Shown here: positions 57,303 to 64,000 of the stretch, one piece after another
Position numbering within the stretch: the stretch's first letter is position 1
How the letters are laid out: the number at the start of each line of letters is the position of its first letter
NCBI RefSeq assembly: GCF_014190915.1
Contig: NZ_JACHVU010000005.1
Location: forward strand, 186,001-250,000
Direction: 5' to 3'
From: Mycolicibacterium iranicum
GTDB lineage: Bacteria > Actinomycetota > Actinomycetes > Mycobacteriales > Mycobacteriaceae
DNA: 64,000 bases
Notes under the pieces: generated by a model
Seen by the model: only the letters and a program-made list of their open reading frames with translations
Database searches by the model: none
What the model was told of the DNA's origin: nothing
Position numbers and translations under genes: made by a program

Positions 57303-58496
57303 GTGTCGTCACCGTTGCCGCCGCTGGTAGAGCCAGCCGCTGAACTCACCCGCGACGAGGTTTCGCGCTACAGCCGCCACCTCATCATCCCGGACCTCGG
57401 TCTGGACGGACAGAAGCGGTTGAAGAACGCCCGCGTCCTGGTCATCGGCGCCGGCGGCCTCGGCTCGCCCACGCTCCTCTACCTCGCTGCAGCCGGTGTC
57501 GGGACCATCGGCATCGTCGAGTTCGACGTCGTCGACGAGTCGAATCTGCAGCGCCAGATCATCCACGGCCAATCCGACATCGGGCGTTCGAAGGCCCAGA
57601 GCGCCAAGGACTCGATCCTCGAGGTCAACCCGCTCGTCACCGTCAACCTGCACGAGGTGCGCCTCGAACCCGACAATGCAGTGGAGCTGTTCGAGCAGTA
57701 CGACCTGATCCTCGACGGCACCGACAACTTCGCAACGCGCTACCTGGTGAACGACGCCGCCGTGCTCGCGGGCAAGCCGTACGTCTGGGGCTCGATCTAC
57801 CGCTTCGAAGGTCAGGTCTCGGTGTTCTGGGAGGACGCCCCCGTCGACGAGAACGGCAACGCGCGGGGCTTGAACTACCGCGACCTGTATCCCGAACCGC
57901 CCCCGCCCGGAATGGTGCCGTCGTGTGCCGAAGGCGGAGTGCTCGGCATCCTGTGCGCGTCCATCGCGTCGGTGATGGGCACCGAGGCGATCAAACTCCT
58001 GACCGGCATCGGTGAGCCGCTGCTGGGCCGGCTGATGGTGTACGACGCGCTCGACATGACCTACCGCACCATCAAAATTCGCAAAGATCCCGCCACGCCG
58101 AAGATCACCGAGCTCATCGACTACGAGGAATTCTGCGGTGTCGTCTCCGACGCCGCCGCGGAGGCGGCCGCCGAGTCGACGATCACACCCCGCGAGCTGC
58201 GCGAGCTGCTGGATTCGGGTAAGCCGTTGGCGCTGATTGACGTTCGCGAGCCGGTCGAATGGGACATCAACCACATCGAGGGTGCCGAACTCATCCCCAA
58301 GGGTGCGTTCGAATCCGGAGAGGCGCTGTCGAAGCTCAAGGTCGACCGCACCCCGGTGTTCTATTGCAAGACCGGGATCCGTTCCGCCGAGGTGCTCGCC
58401 ATCGCCAAGCAGGCAGGGTTCTCCGACGCGCTGCACGTTCAGGGCGGGATCGTGGCGTGGGGCAAGCAACTCGAACCCGACATGGTCATGTACTAA
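57303..58496 (+). CDS. moeZ: Adenylyltransferase/sulfurtransferase MoeZ
   Basis: 397 residues. N-terminal E1-like MoeB/ThiF domain: ATP loop VLVIGAGGLGSPTLLYLAAAG, FDVVDESNLQRQ, DGTDNFATRYLVNDA, the catalytic-Cys region VPSCAEGGVLG. C-terminal rhodanese domain with active-site Cys in VFYCKTGIRSAEV. Adenylates and sulfurates the C-termini of ubiquitin-like carriers such as MoaD and CysO, serving molybdopterin and cysteine synthesis. I see no CxxC zinc pair, as in the mycobacterial form. GTG 57303 with AGGAG 7 nt upstream, chosen over TTG 57297. Confidence 0.95.
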   Translation: MSSPLPPLVEPAAELTRDEVSRYSRHLIIPDLGLDGQKRLKNARVLVIGAGGLGSPTLLYLAAAGVGTIGIVEFDVVDESNLQRQIIHGQSDIGRSKAQSAKDSILEVNPLVTVNLHEVRLEPDNAVELFEQYDLILDGTDNFATRYLVNDAAVLAGKPYVWGSIYRFEGQVSVFWEDAPVDENGNARGLNYRDLYPEPPPPGMVPSCAEGGVLGILCASIASVMGTEAIKLLTGIGEPLLGRLMVYDALDMTYRTIKIRKDPATPKITELIDYEEFCGVVSDAAAEAAAESTITPRELRELLDSGKPLALIDVREPVEWDINHIEGAELIPKGAFESGEALSKLKVDRTPVFYCKTGIRSAEVLAIAKQAGFSDALHVQGGIVAWGKQLEPDMVMY

Positions 58497-58520
58497 CGCC
58501 AGGTTGGGCGTTGCTGCCTT

Positions 58521-58533
58521 TAGGCTGTGGCGG
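58521..58533 (+). promoter_or_regulatory. Leaderless promoter -10 of the TIGR02569-like gene
   Basis: TAGGCT (58521-58526), exactly 6 nt, then GTG 58533. It also decides between the two in-frame GTG codons at 58527 and 58533. Confidence 0.65.
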
Positions 58534-59387
58534 TGACCGCAGAGCGCCCGCCACAGCATGTCCTCGCAGCCTTCGGGCTGTCCGGGGTGCAGCCGGCGCC
58601 GCTGGGTTCCAGCTGGGAGGGCGGCTGGCGCTGCGGTGAGGTCGTGTTGTCCATGGTTGCCGACCACGCCAGGGCCGCCTGGTCTGCGAAGGTCCGCGAG
58701 ACCCTGTTCGTCGACGGGGTGAGACTGGCCAGACCGGTGCGCTCGACCGACGGCCGCTATGTGGTTGCGGGCTGGCGGGCCGACACCTATGTCGCAGGAA
58801 CTCCTGAACCGCGCCACGACGAAGTCGTGTCTGCCGCAGTGCGGTTGCACGAGGCGACGGCCAAGCTGGAGCGGCCGCGGTTCCTCACGCAACCACCGAT
58901 CGCGCCGTGGGGCGACGTCGACGTGTTCATCGCCGCCGACCGCGCGGCCTGGGAGGAACGACCGCTGCATTCCCTGCCCCCGGGTGCCCGGGTAGCCCCG
59001 GGGACCTCGGACGGGCAGAAGTCCATCGAGCTGATCAACCAGTTGGCGTCGCTGCGCCGGCCCACCAAGAGTCCCAGCCAGCTGGTGCACGGCGACCTCT
59101 ACGGCACAGTGCTTTTCGCGGGAACGGCGGCGCCGGGGATCACCGACATCACGCCGTACTGGCGACCCCCTGCGTGGGCGGCCGGCGTGGTCGTGGTCGA
59201 TGCGCTGTCCTGGGGTGACGCCGATGACGCACTGATCGAACGTTGGTCGGCGCTACCGGAGTGGCCGCAGATGTTGTTGCGGGCGTTGCTGTTCCGGCTG
59301 GCGGTCCATGCGCTGCATCCGAGGTCGACCGCTGCGGCGTTCCCGGGTCTGGCTCGTACGGCCGCACTGGTGCGCCTCGCGCTTTAG
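58533..59387 (+). CDS. Phosphotransferase-like conserved protein (TIGR02569-like, Rv3205c)
   Basis: 284 residues. Remote resemblance to aminoglycoside phosphotransferase/kinase folds: LVHGDLYGTVLF is an HGDLxxxN-like catalytic loop in which the metal-binding Asn position reads Thr-Val, and DITPYWRPPAWAAGVVVVDALSWG is a DxD-like segment. The family (TIGR02569, from memory) is actinobacterial and uncharacterised. GTG 58533 is chosen from the leaderless -10. Activity as a kinase is doubtful because of the altered loop. Confidence 0.83.
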   Translation: MTAERPPQHVLAAFGLSGVQPAPLGSSWEGGWRCGEVVLSMVADHARAAWSAKVRETLFVDGVRLARPVRSTDGRYVVAGWRADTYVAGTPEPRHDEVVSAAVRLHEATAKLERPRFLTQPPIAPWGDVDVFIAADRAAWEERPLHSLPPGARVAPGTSDGQKSIELINQLASLRRPTKSPSQLVHGDLYGTVLFAGTAAPGITDITPYWRPPAWAAGVVVVDALSWGDADDALIERWSALPEWPQMLLRALLFRLAVHALHPRSTAAAFPGLARTAALVRLAL

Positions 59388-59436
59388 CGCTGTCAGGCGC
59401 AGCTCAGCCGCGGCAGATCTTCCTCCACCCGGCGCG

Positions 59437-59733
59437 TCAGAAGGTGTGGCGGTACTCCTGCAGCGGCACCCGTCCGTCTGCGGCCAGCACCCCTTCGGCC
59501 CGTAGGCGTTCGAGCTGGCGGGTGGTCAGGTGCGGGGCGGGGCGGCCGGAGGCTCTGATGACCCGGTGCCAGGGCAGGTCCGCGGAGTCGGTGCGCATGA
59601 TCCAAGCGACGATGCGCGGGCTGGAAAGGTCTGCGGCGTGGGCGATGTCGCCGTAAGTGGCAACTGAGCCCGGCGGGATCGAGGCGACCAGTCGACGCAC
59701 CGCCTCGACCTGCGCTTCGGTGATCGCCGCCAT
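59437..59733 (-). CDS. Alkyltransferase-like DNA-binding protein (ATL, Rv3204-like)
   Basis: 98 residues, equal to the DNA-binding C-terminal domain of O6-alkylguanine-DNA alkyltransferase. The PCHR active-site motif reads PWHRV (54-58), so the acceptor Cys is Trp55. That is the hallmark of ATL proteins, which bind O6-alkylguanine without repairing it and hand the lesion to nucleotide excision repair. IPPGSVATYGDIAHAA is the usual nucleotide-flipping segment with its Tyr. ATG 59733 begins 2 nt after the lipV stop. Confidence 0.93.
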   Translation of the reverse strand: MAAITEAQVEAVRRLVASIPPGSVATYGDIAHAADLSSPRIVAWIMRTDSADLPWHRVIRASGRPAPHLTTRQLERLRAEGVLAADGRVPLQEYRHTF

Positions 59734-59735
59734 GG

Positions 59736-60518
59736 TCAGGCCAGCCGGTCCCGAATGGCCGCGGCGGTCTCGGCGGGTTTGGCGAGTGGCACCATGTGGT
59801 CGCAATCCCATTCCAGCAGGGCGAAGTTGGGCCCCAGGCCGGCGTCCAACGCGGCGATCAGTTCGTCGCTGGCATACGGGGGATCGGTGCGGGTGGCCCG
59901 GACCAGGGTGGTCGGCGTGCCGTCGCGTGGCACCGGGACCGGGCGGGTCAGCTCGCTCCAGTAGCTGAGCATGGCCGGAATGCTGATGCGCCAGGCCACC
60001 CTGCCGTTCGCCGAGTCGACGAGGTGCTCGTCGAGTTCACGCTCCAGTTCCTCCTCGGCGACCTCGCCCCAGGAGCCGCCCAGCTTCTCATGGCGTGCCT
60101 CTTCGCGGCTGGAGTAGTCCGGCGAGTTGTACATGTCGTCGGCGACCTCGCGCATCCAGCGGCCGTCGAGGGCCACTGCGGGGTCCAGAAGAACCAGGCC
60201 CGCAATCAGATCGGGACGCGCCGCGGCGAGATTCAGCGCGATGGCTCCGCCGAACGAATGCCCGGTGACAACCACGGGGCCGTCGGCCTCCGTCTCGATC
60301 AGCGCGGCCATCGCCGACACATTGGCCTCGATCGTCCACGGCGCGTCCCACGACGAGCGACCATGGCCCAGCAGGTCGGGTGCCACGGCCGGCACGTCGG
60401 GCAAGTGCTGGGCGAACAGGCTCTCCCACCGCTTGCCGTGTCCGGTCAGTCCGTGGATGGCCAGGACCTTCGCGGGCGCGGCGGGTCCGAAGCGGTAGGT
60501 GCACAACAGGTCGGTCAC
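59736..60518 (-). CDS. lipV: Alpha/beta hydrolase LipV
   Basis: A 260-residue single-domain esterase. VLAIHGLTGHGKRWE (oxyanion region), PDLLGHGRSSW, nucleophile Ser in VVTGHSFGGAIAL, and the C-terminal His in WDCDHMVPLAKP. A lid-like helical insertion lies in the middle (EEARHEKLGGSWGEVAEEELE). Soluble, no signal peptide. GTG 60518 (VTDLLCTYRFG) gives a length close to M. tuberculosis LipV (Rv3203). It prefers short acyl esters in that species. Divergent from adnA, 77 bp apart. Confidence 0.9.
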   Translation of the reverse strand: MTDLLCTYRFGPAAPAKVLAIHGLTGHGKRWESLFAQHLPDVPAVAPDLLGHGRSSWDAPWTIEANVSAMAALIETEADGPVVVTGHSFGGAIALNLAAARPDLIAGLVLLDPAVALDGRWMREVADDMYNSPDYSSREEARHEKLGGSWGEVAEEELERELDEHLVDSANGRVAWRISIPAMLSYWSELTRPVPVPRDGTPTTLVRATRTDPPYASDELIAALDAGLGPNFALLEWDCDHMVPLAKPAETAAAIRDRLA

Positions 60519-60595
60519 AGTGCCGATGCTGCCAGGCTCGTACGCCTGCGACCAGGTCAGGGGGACTTGTCGTACCCGCGTGATGTCATGCCTGC

Positions 60596-63500
60596 ATGTC
60601 CGCGCCACACACCGAACTGACCCCCGAGGCCCTGGGCCGGCGGGAGATGCGGGGCACCGTCCGCGTGCTGGGCGGGCCGGGCACCGGGAAGAGCAGCCTG
60701 CTGGTGGACACCGCGGTCGCTCACATCGCCGACGGTCTCGATCCCGAATCTGTTCTCCTGCTGACGGGTTCGGCCCGGTTGCGCACCCATGCCCGGGCTT
60801 CGATCACGGCTGCGCTGCTCGGCGCCGGTGGGCGGGAAGCGGTGCGGGAGCCACTGGTTCGCACGGTGCACTCCTATGCGTTCGGGGTCTTGCGGCTCGC
60901 CGCCCAGCGCGCCGGCAGCCCGCCTCCGCGGCTGATCACCAGCGCCGAACAGGACGGCATCATCCGCGAACTGCTCGCCGGAGATCTCGAGGACGGTGAC
61001 GCCTCGCCGGTTCGGTGGCCGGAGCGGCTCCGCCCGGCCCTGAGCACCGTGGGGTTCGCGACCGAACTGCGCGATCTGATGGCCCGCTGCAGCGAACGAG
61101 GCGTCGATCCGGTTGCGCTGCAACGTATCGGGCGTTCGAGCGGCCGCCCCGAGTGGCAGGCTGCGGGTCGTTTCGCGCAGGCCTACGAGCAGATCATGCT
61201 GCTGCGCTCCGCGGTGGGCATGGCGGCTCCGCAGGCCACCGTGCCCGCGTTGGGGGCTGCGGAACTCGTCGGGGCTGCGCTGGAAGCCTTCGCGGTCGAC
61301 CCGGAGCTGCTTGCCGCCGAGCGCGCGCGTATTCAGCTCCTCCTGGTCGACGACGCCCAGCACCTCGATCCGCAAGCCGCGCGGCTGGTCGCCGTTCTGG
61401 CTGCCGGATCCGAGCTCACCGTGATCGCCGGCGATCCGCATCAGACGGTGTTCGGCTATCGCGGAGCCGATCCGGCGCTCCTACGCAGTGAGGGGCCGGC
61501 GCTGACGCTGACCCGTTCACACCGTTGCGCCGCCCCGATCGCCGAGGCGATCAGTGCGGTCGCCCGACGGCTGCCCGGGGCGGATGCGGCGCGCGACTTC
61601 TGTGGCGAGGACCGGCTCGGCTCGGTGGCGGTCCGCATCGCGGCGTCACCGCACGCGGAGTCGGCGCTCATCGCCGATGCGCTGCGACGTGCCCATCTCG
61701 TCGACGGCGTGCCTTGGTCGCAGATGGCGGTGATCGTCCGCTCGGTCCCGCGGCTGGGGGCTGCGCTGGCGCGTGCCCTGACGGCGAGCGGGGTCCCGGT
61801 CGACGAGCCGCAGGCCGCGGTACCGCTCGCCGACCAACCGGCAGTGCAGGCACTGATGGCTGTCTTGGTAGCCACCGCCGACGGGCTCGATCCCGAACGC
61901 GCTCTCGCTCTGGTGACTGGCCCGATCGGACGCATCGATCCGGTGTCGCTGCGGCAGCTGCGACGGGCCCTGCGTCGCGGTGCCCCGGGTTCCTCCGACG
62001 GGTTCGGCGATCTGCTGGTAGCCGCGTTGAGCGGCGATGCCGCTCCGGATCGCCACCTGCCCGAGGATCAGGCACGCGGGCTGCGCCGGGTCCGTGCGGT
62101 GCTGGCGTCCGCGCGAGCCAGTGTCGAGGCAGGCAGCGATCCCCGCCACACCCTGTGGCAGGCCTGGCACCGTTCGGGCCTGCAGAAGCGCTGGCTGGCG
62201 GCCAGTGAACGTGGCGGTACCGCCGCGGCTCAGGCAGATCGCGACCTCGACATGGTCACGGCGATGTTCGACGTCGCCGAGCAGTACGTGAGCCGCACCG
62301 CGGGCGCCTCGCTGCGCGGACTGGTCGACCACGTCAGGGGCCTCTCGCTGCCGCCGGTCACCGGTGACGGGCCGGGAGGTGACGCGGTTGCGCTGGTCAG
62401 CGCGCACTCCGCGCTCGGCCGCCAGTGGGAGTTCGTGATCATCGCCGGTCTGCAGGAAGGGTTGTGGCCGAACGTCTCACCACGCGGTGGTGTGCTGGCC
62501 ACTCAGCAGCTCGTCGATGTGCTCGACGGAGTCGTCGAACCCGGGCAGCATCTGTCGAGCCGAGCGCCGCTGCTGGCCGAAGAACGTCGGTTGCTCATCG
62601 CGGCCATGGGACGGGCACGCAGCAGCCTGCTGGTGACCGCGGTCGACAGCGACTCCGGCGACGCGGCGATGCTGCCGTCGGCGTTCTGCCACGAACTCCA
62701 GGCAACGGCCACAGACGGCGCGCCCGAGCAGGCCGCGCCGATCCGGGCGCCCCGCGTGCTGGCTCCGTCGGCGTTGGTGGGCCGGCTGCGATCGGTCGTC
62801 TGCGCAGCCCCGGGGGCAATCACCGACAGCGAGCGACTCTGTGCGGCAGCGCAATTGGCCCGCCTTGCGGAAGCGGGTGTGCACGGCGCCGATCCGGGCT
62901 CGTGGTATGCCACGCGGACGCTGTCGACCGATGATCCTCTCTGGGACGGCGACGACCACGTCGTCACCCTGTCGCCGTCGACCCTGCAGATGCTCTCGGA
63001 CTGCCCCCTTCGGTGGCTGCTGGAACGGCACGGCGGCGCCCGCGGCCGCGACGTCCGCTCGACCCTCGGTTCCCTGGTGCACGCGCTCGTGGCCGAATCC
63101 GGGAAGACGGAGTCGCAACTGCTCAACGAGTTGGAATCAGTCTGGGAGCGTCTGCCGTTCGAGGCGCAGTGGTTCTCCGACAACGAGCTGACCAGACATC
63201 GCGAGATGGTGGAGACCTTCCTGCGGTGGCGCACCGAGACGCGTGCCCACCTCAGTGAGGTGGGCACCGAGATCGACGTCGACGGTCAGGTGGGCGACAA
63301 CAGCCCCGACGGTCCGGGGGTACGCCTGCGCGGACGGCTCGATCGCCTCGAACGCGACAGCGAGGGTCGGCTCGTCGTCGTCGACATCAAGACCGGCAAA
63401 AGCCCGGTCAGCAAGGACGACGCCCAGGCCCATGCGCAGCTGGCGATGTATCAGCTCGCCGTGGCAGCAGGTCTGCTCGCCGACGGCGACGAGCCCGGCG

Positions 63501-63721
63501 GCGGCCGGCTGGTCTACCTCGGCAAGACCACCGCCGGCGGGGCCACGGAACGCCAGCAGGACGCGCTCACCCCCGAGCGCCGTGCCGAATGGCAGGCCCA
63601 GGTGCAGCAGGCTGCTGCAGCCACCCAAGGCCCGGACTTCGTGGCACGGGTCAACGACAGCTGTGCGCACTGCCCGGTGCGCGCGATGTGCCCGGCGCAG
63701 AACCCCAGGAGCGACGCGTGA
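60596..63721 (+). CDS. adnA: AdnA subunit of the AdnAB helicase-nuclease
   Basis: 1041 residues. N-terminal UvrD-like ATPase: P-loop VRVLGGPGTGKSSLLVD (near 22-38), DEAQ-type LLVDDAQHLDPQAARL, VIAGDPHQTVFGYRG, and LVSAHSALGRQWEFVIIAGLQEGLWP. C-terminal RecB-like nuclease: LGSLVHALVAESG, then VVVDIKTGKSPVSKDDAQAHAQLAMYQLA with the Asp-x-Lys pair, and the Fe-S cluster Cys in CAHCPVRAMC. AdnAB resects double-strand-break ends in mycobacteria, taking the place RecBCD has elsewhere. Its stop overlaps the adnB GTG (GTGA). Confidence 0.95.
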   Translation: MSAPHTELTPEALGRREMRGTVRVLGGPGTGKSSLLVDTAVAHIADGLDPESVLLLTGSARLRTHARASITAALLGAGGREAVREPLVRTVHSYAFGVLRLAAQRAGSPPPRLITSAEQDGIIRELLAGDLEDGDASPVRWPERLRPALSTVGFATELRDLMARCSERGVDPVALQRIGRSSGRPEWQAAGRFAQAYEQIMLLRSAVGMAAPQATVPALGAAELVGAALEAFAVDPELLAAERARIQLLLVDDAQHLDPQAARLVAVLAAGSELTVIAGDPHQTVFGYRGADPALLRSEGPALTLTRSHRCAAPIAEAISAVARRLPGADAARDFCGEDRLGSVAVRIAASPHAESALIADALRRAHLVDGVPWSQMAVIVRSVPRLGAALARALTASGVPVDEPQAAVPLADQPAVQALMAVLVATADGLDPERALALVTGPIGRIDPVSLRQLRRALRRGAPGSSDGFGDLLVAALSGDAAPDRHLPEDQARGLRRVRAVLASARASVEAGSDPRHTLWQAWHRSGLQKRWLAASERGGTAAAQADRDLDMVTAMFDVAEQYVSRTAGASLRGLVDHVRGLSLPPVTGDGPGGDAVALVSAHSALGRQWEFVIIAGLQEGLWPNVSPRGGVLATQQLVDVLDGVVEPGQHLSSRAPLLAEERRLLIAAMGRARSSLLVTAVDSDSGDAAMLPSAFCHELQATATDGAPEQAAPIRAPRVLAPSALVGRLRSVVCAAPGAITDSERLCAAAQLARLAEAGVHGADPGSWYATRTLSTDDPLWDGDDHVVTLSPSTLQMLSDCPLRWLLERHGGARGRDVRSTLGSLVHALVAESGKTESQLLNELESVWERLPFEAQWFSDNELTRHREMVETFLRWRTETRAHLSEVGTEIDVDGQVGDNSPDGPGVRLRGRLDRLERDSEGRLVVVDIKTGKSPVSKDDAQAHAQLAMYQLAVAAGLLADGDEPGGGRLVYLGKTTAGGATERQQDALTPERRAEWQAQVQQAAAATQGPDFVARVNDSCAHCPVRAMCPAQNPRSDA

Positions 63722-64000
63722 CGACACCCCGGTACAGCCCGAATGAATTAGCCTCGGCTCTGGGCCTTTTCGCGCCGACCGAGGAGCAGGCTGCCGTCAT
63801 CGCCGCACCGCCCGGGCCGCTGGTGGTGATCGCCGGCGCCGGCGCCGGCAAGACCGAGACGATGGCCGCCAGGGTGGTGTGGCTCGTCGCGAACGGCTAC
63901 GCCCGTCCCGGCGAGGTCCTCGGCCTGACCTTCACCCGCAAGGCCGCCAACCAGCTGCTGCGGCGGGTGCGTGCGCGGCTGGCACGGCTGTCGGGTGCGG
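63718..64000 (+). CDS. adnB: AdnB subunit of the AdnAB helicase-nuclease (3' end outside window)
   Basis: Only the first 94 codons are in the window. They cover a short N-terminus, Q-motif-like LFAPTEEQAAVIA, the P-loop VVIAGAGAGKTETMAARV, and motif Ia LGLTFTRKAANQLLRRVRARL of a UvrD-type helicase. The complete subunit has the lead ATPase and a second nuclease. GTG 63718 overlaps the adnA TGA. Confidence 0.95.
   Translation, partial: MTTPRYSPNELASALGLFAPTEEQAAVIAAPPGPLVVIAGAGAGKTETMAARVVWLVANGYARPGEVLGLTFTRKAANQLLRRVRARLARLSGA

Overview
The window is a high-GC, gene-dense actinobacterial chromosome segment. It almost certainly comes from a rapidly growing Mycobacterium (Mycolicibacterium-type). 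Proteins I recognise from memory as orthologues (ManA, AlkB, MtrA/MtrB, LpqB, SecA1, DesA3, SigH/RshA, PdtaS, WhiB1, FasR, MoeZ, AdnA/AdnB) follow the gene order of M. tuberculosis from Rv3255c down to Rv3201c. Lineage-specific genes are inserted at several places. No phage, insertion sequence, CRISPR array, rRNA or tRNA was seen.

Region 1 (1-9.2 kb): the 3' part of manA, an FAD oxidoreductase, an amino-acid permease, the alkane hydroxylation set alkB-rubredoxin-rubredoxin with a TetR regulator, sahH, and two tandem paralogous lipoproteins. Region 2 (9.2-18.8 kb): a secreted double alpha/beta hydrolase on the minus strand, then tmk, an unknown gene, and the mtrA-mtrB-lpqB envelope-stress operon, followed by a Rieske lipoprotein and a ComF-like phosphoribosyltransferase. 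Five full 24-bp repeats plus a degenerate sixth lie between mtrA and mtrB. They form a 47-codon frame whose start overlaps the mtrA stop and whose stop overlaps the mtrB start.

Region 3 (18.8-30.5 kb): hpf and secA1, a WS/DGAT-like acyltransferase with a changed active-site motif, a BCCT transporter overlapping ppk2, and the Rv3230c-type reductase with desA3. The last two genes are each preceded by copies of the same palindrome-containing element. Region 4 (30.5-43.8 kb): an aldo-keto reductase, rsgA-aroA, an SRAP protein coupled to a methyltransferase, an aldehyde dehydrogenase, an SDR, a YbaK-type deacylase, sigH-rshA, a 31-residue ribosomal protein bL37 gene, a biotinyl-domain protein, pdtaS and whiB1.

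Region 5 (43.8-64 kb): a diacylglycerol-kinase-like protein, an aroQ, the entC-gpm2 block, a ParA-like ATPase, a beta-propeller membrane protein, rhlE, an FAD monooxygenase, a MiaE-like ferritin-fold protein, an MmpS-like protein, fasR, a DUF3152 protein with a zincin motif, moeZ, an alkyltransferase-like protein, lipV, adnA and the start of adnB.

Throughout, genes are tightly packed with 4-nt GTGA/ATGA/TTGA stop-start overlaps. Several genes carry a TANNNT -10 hexamer exactly 6 nt before a start codon, the signature of leaderless mycobacterial transcripts. Strong perfect-stem hairpins mark operon ends at 19.75, 30.52, 41.12 and 43.25 kb. All family and orthologue names rest on recognising protein sequence and motifs by eye; no database search was run.
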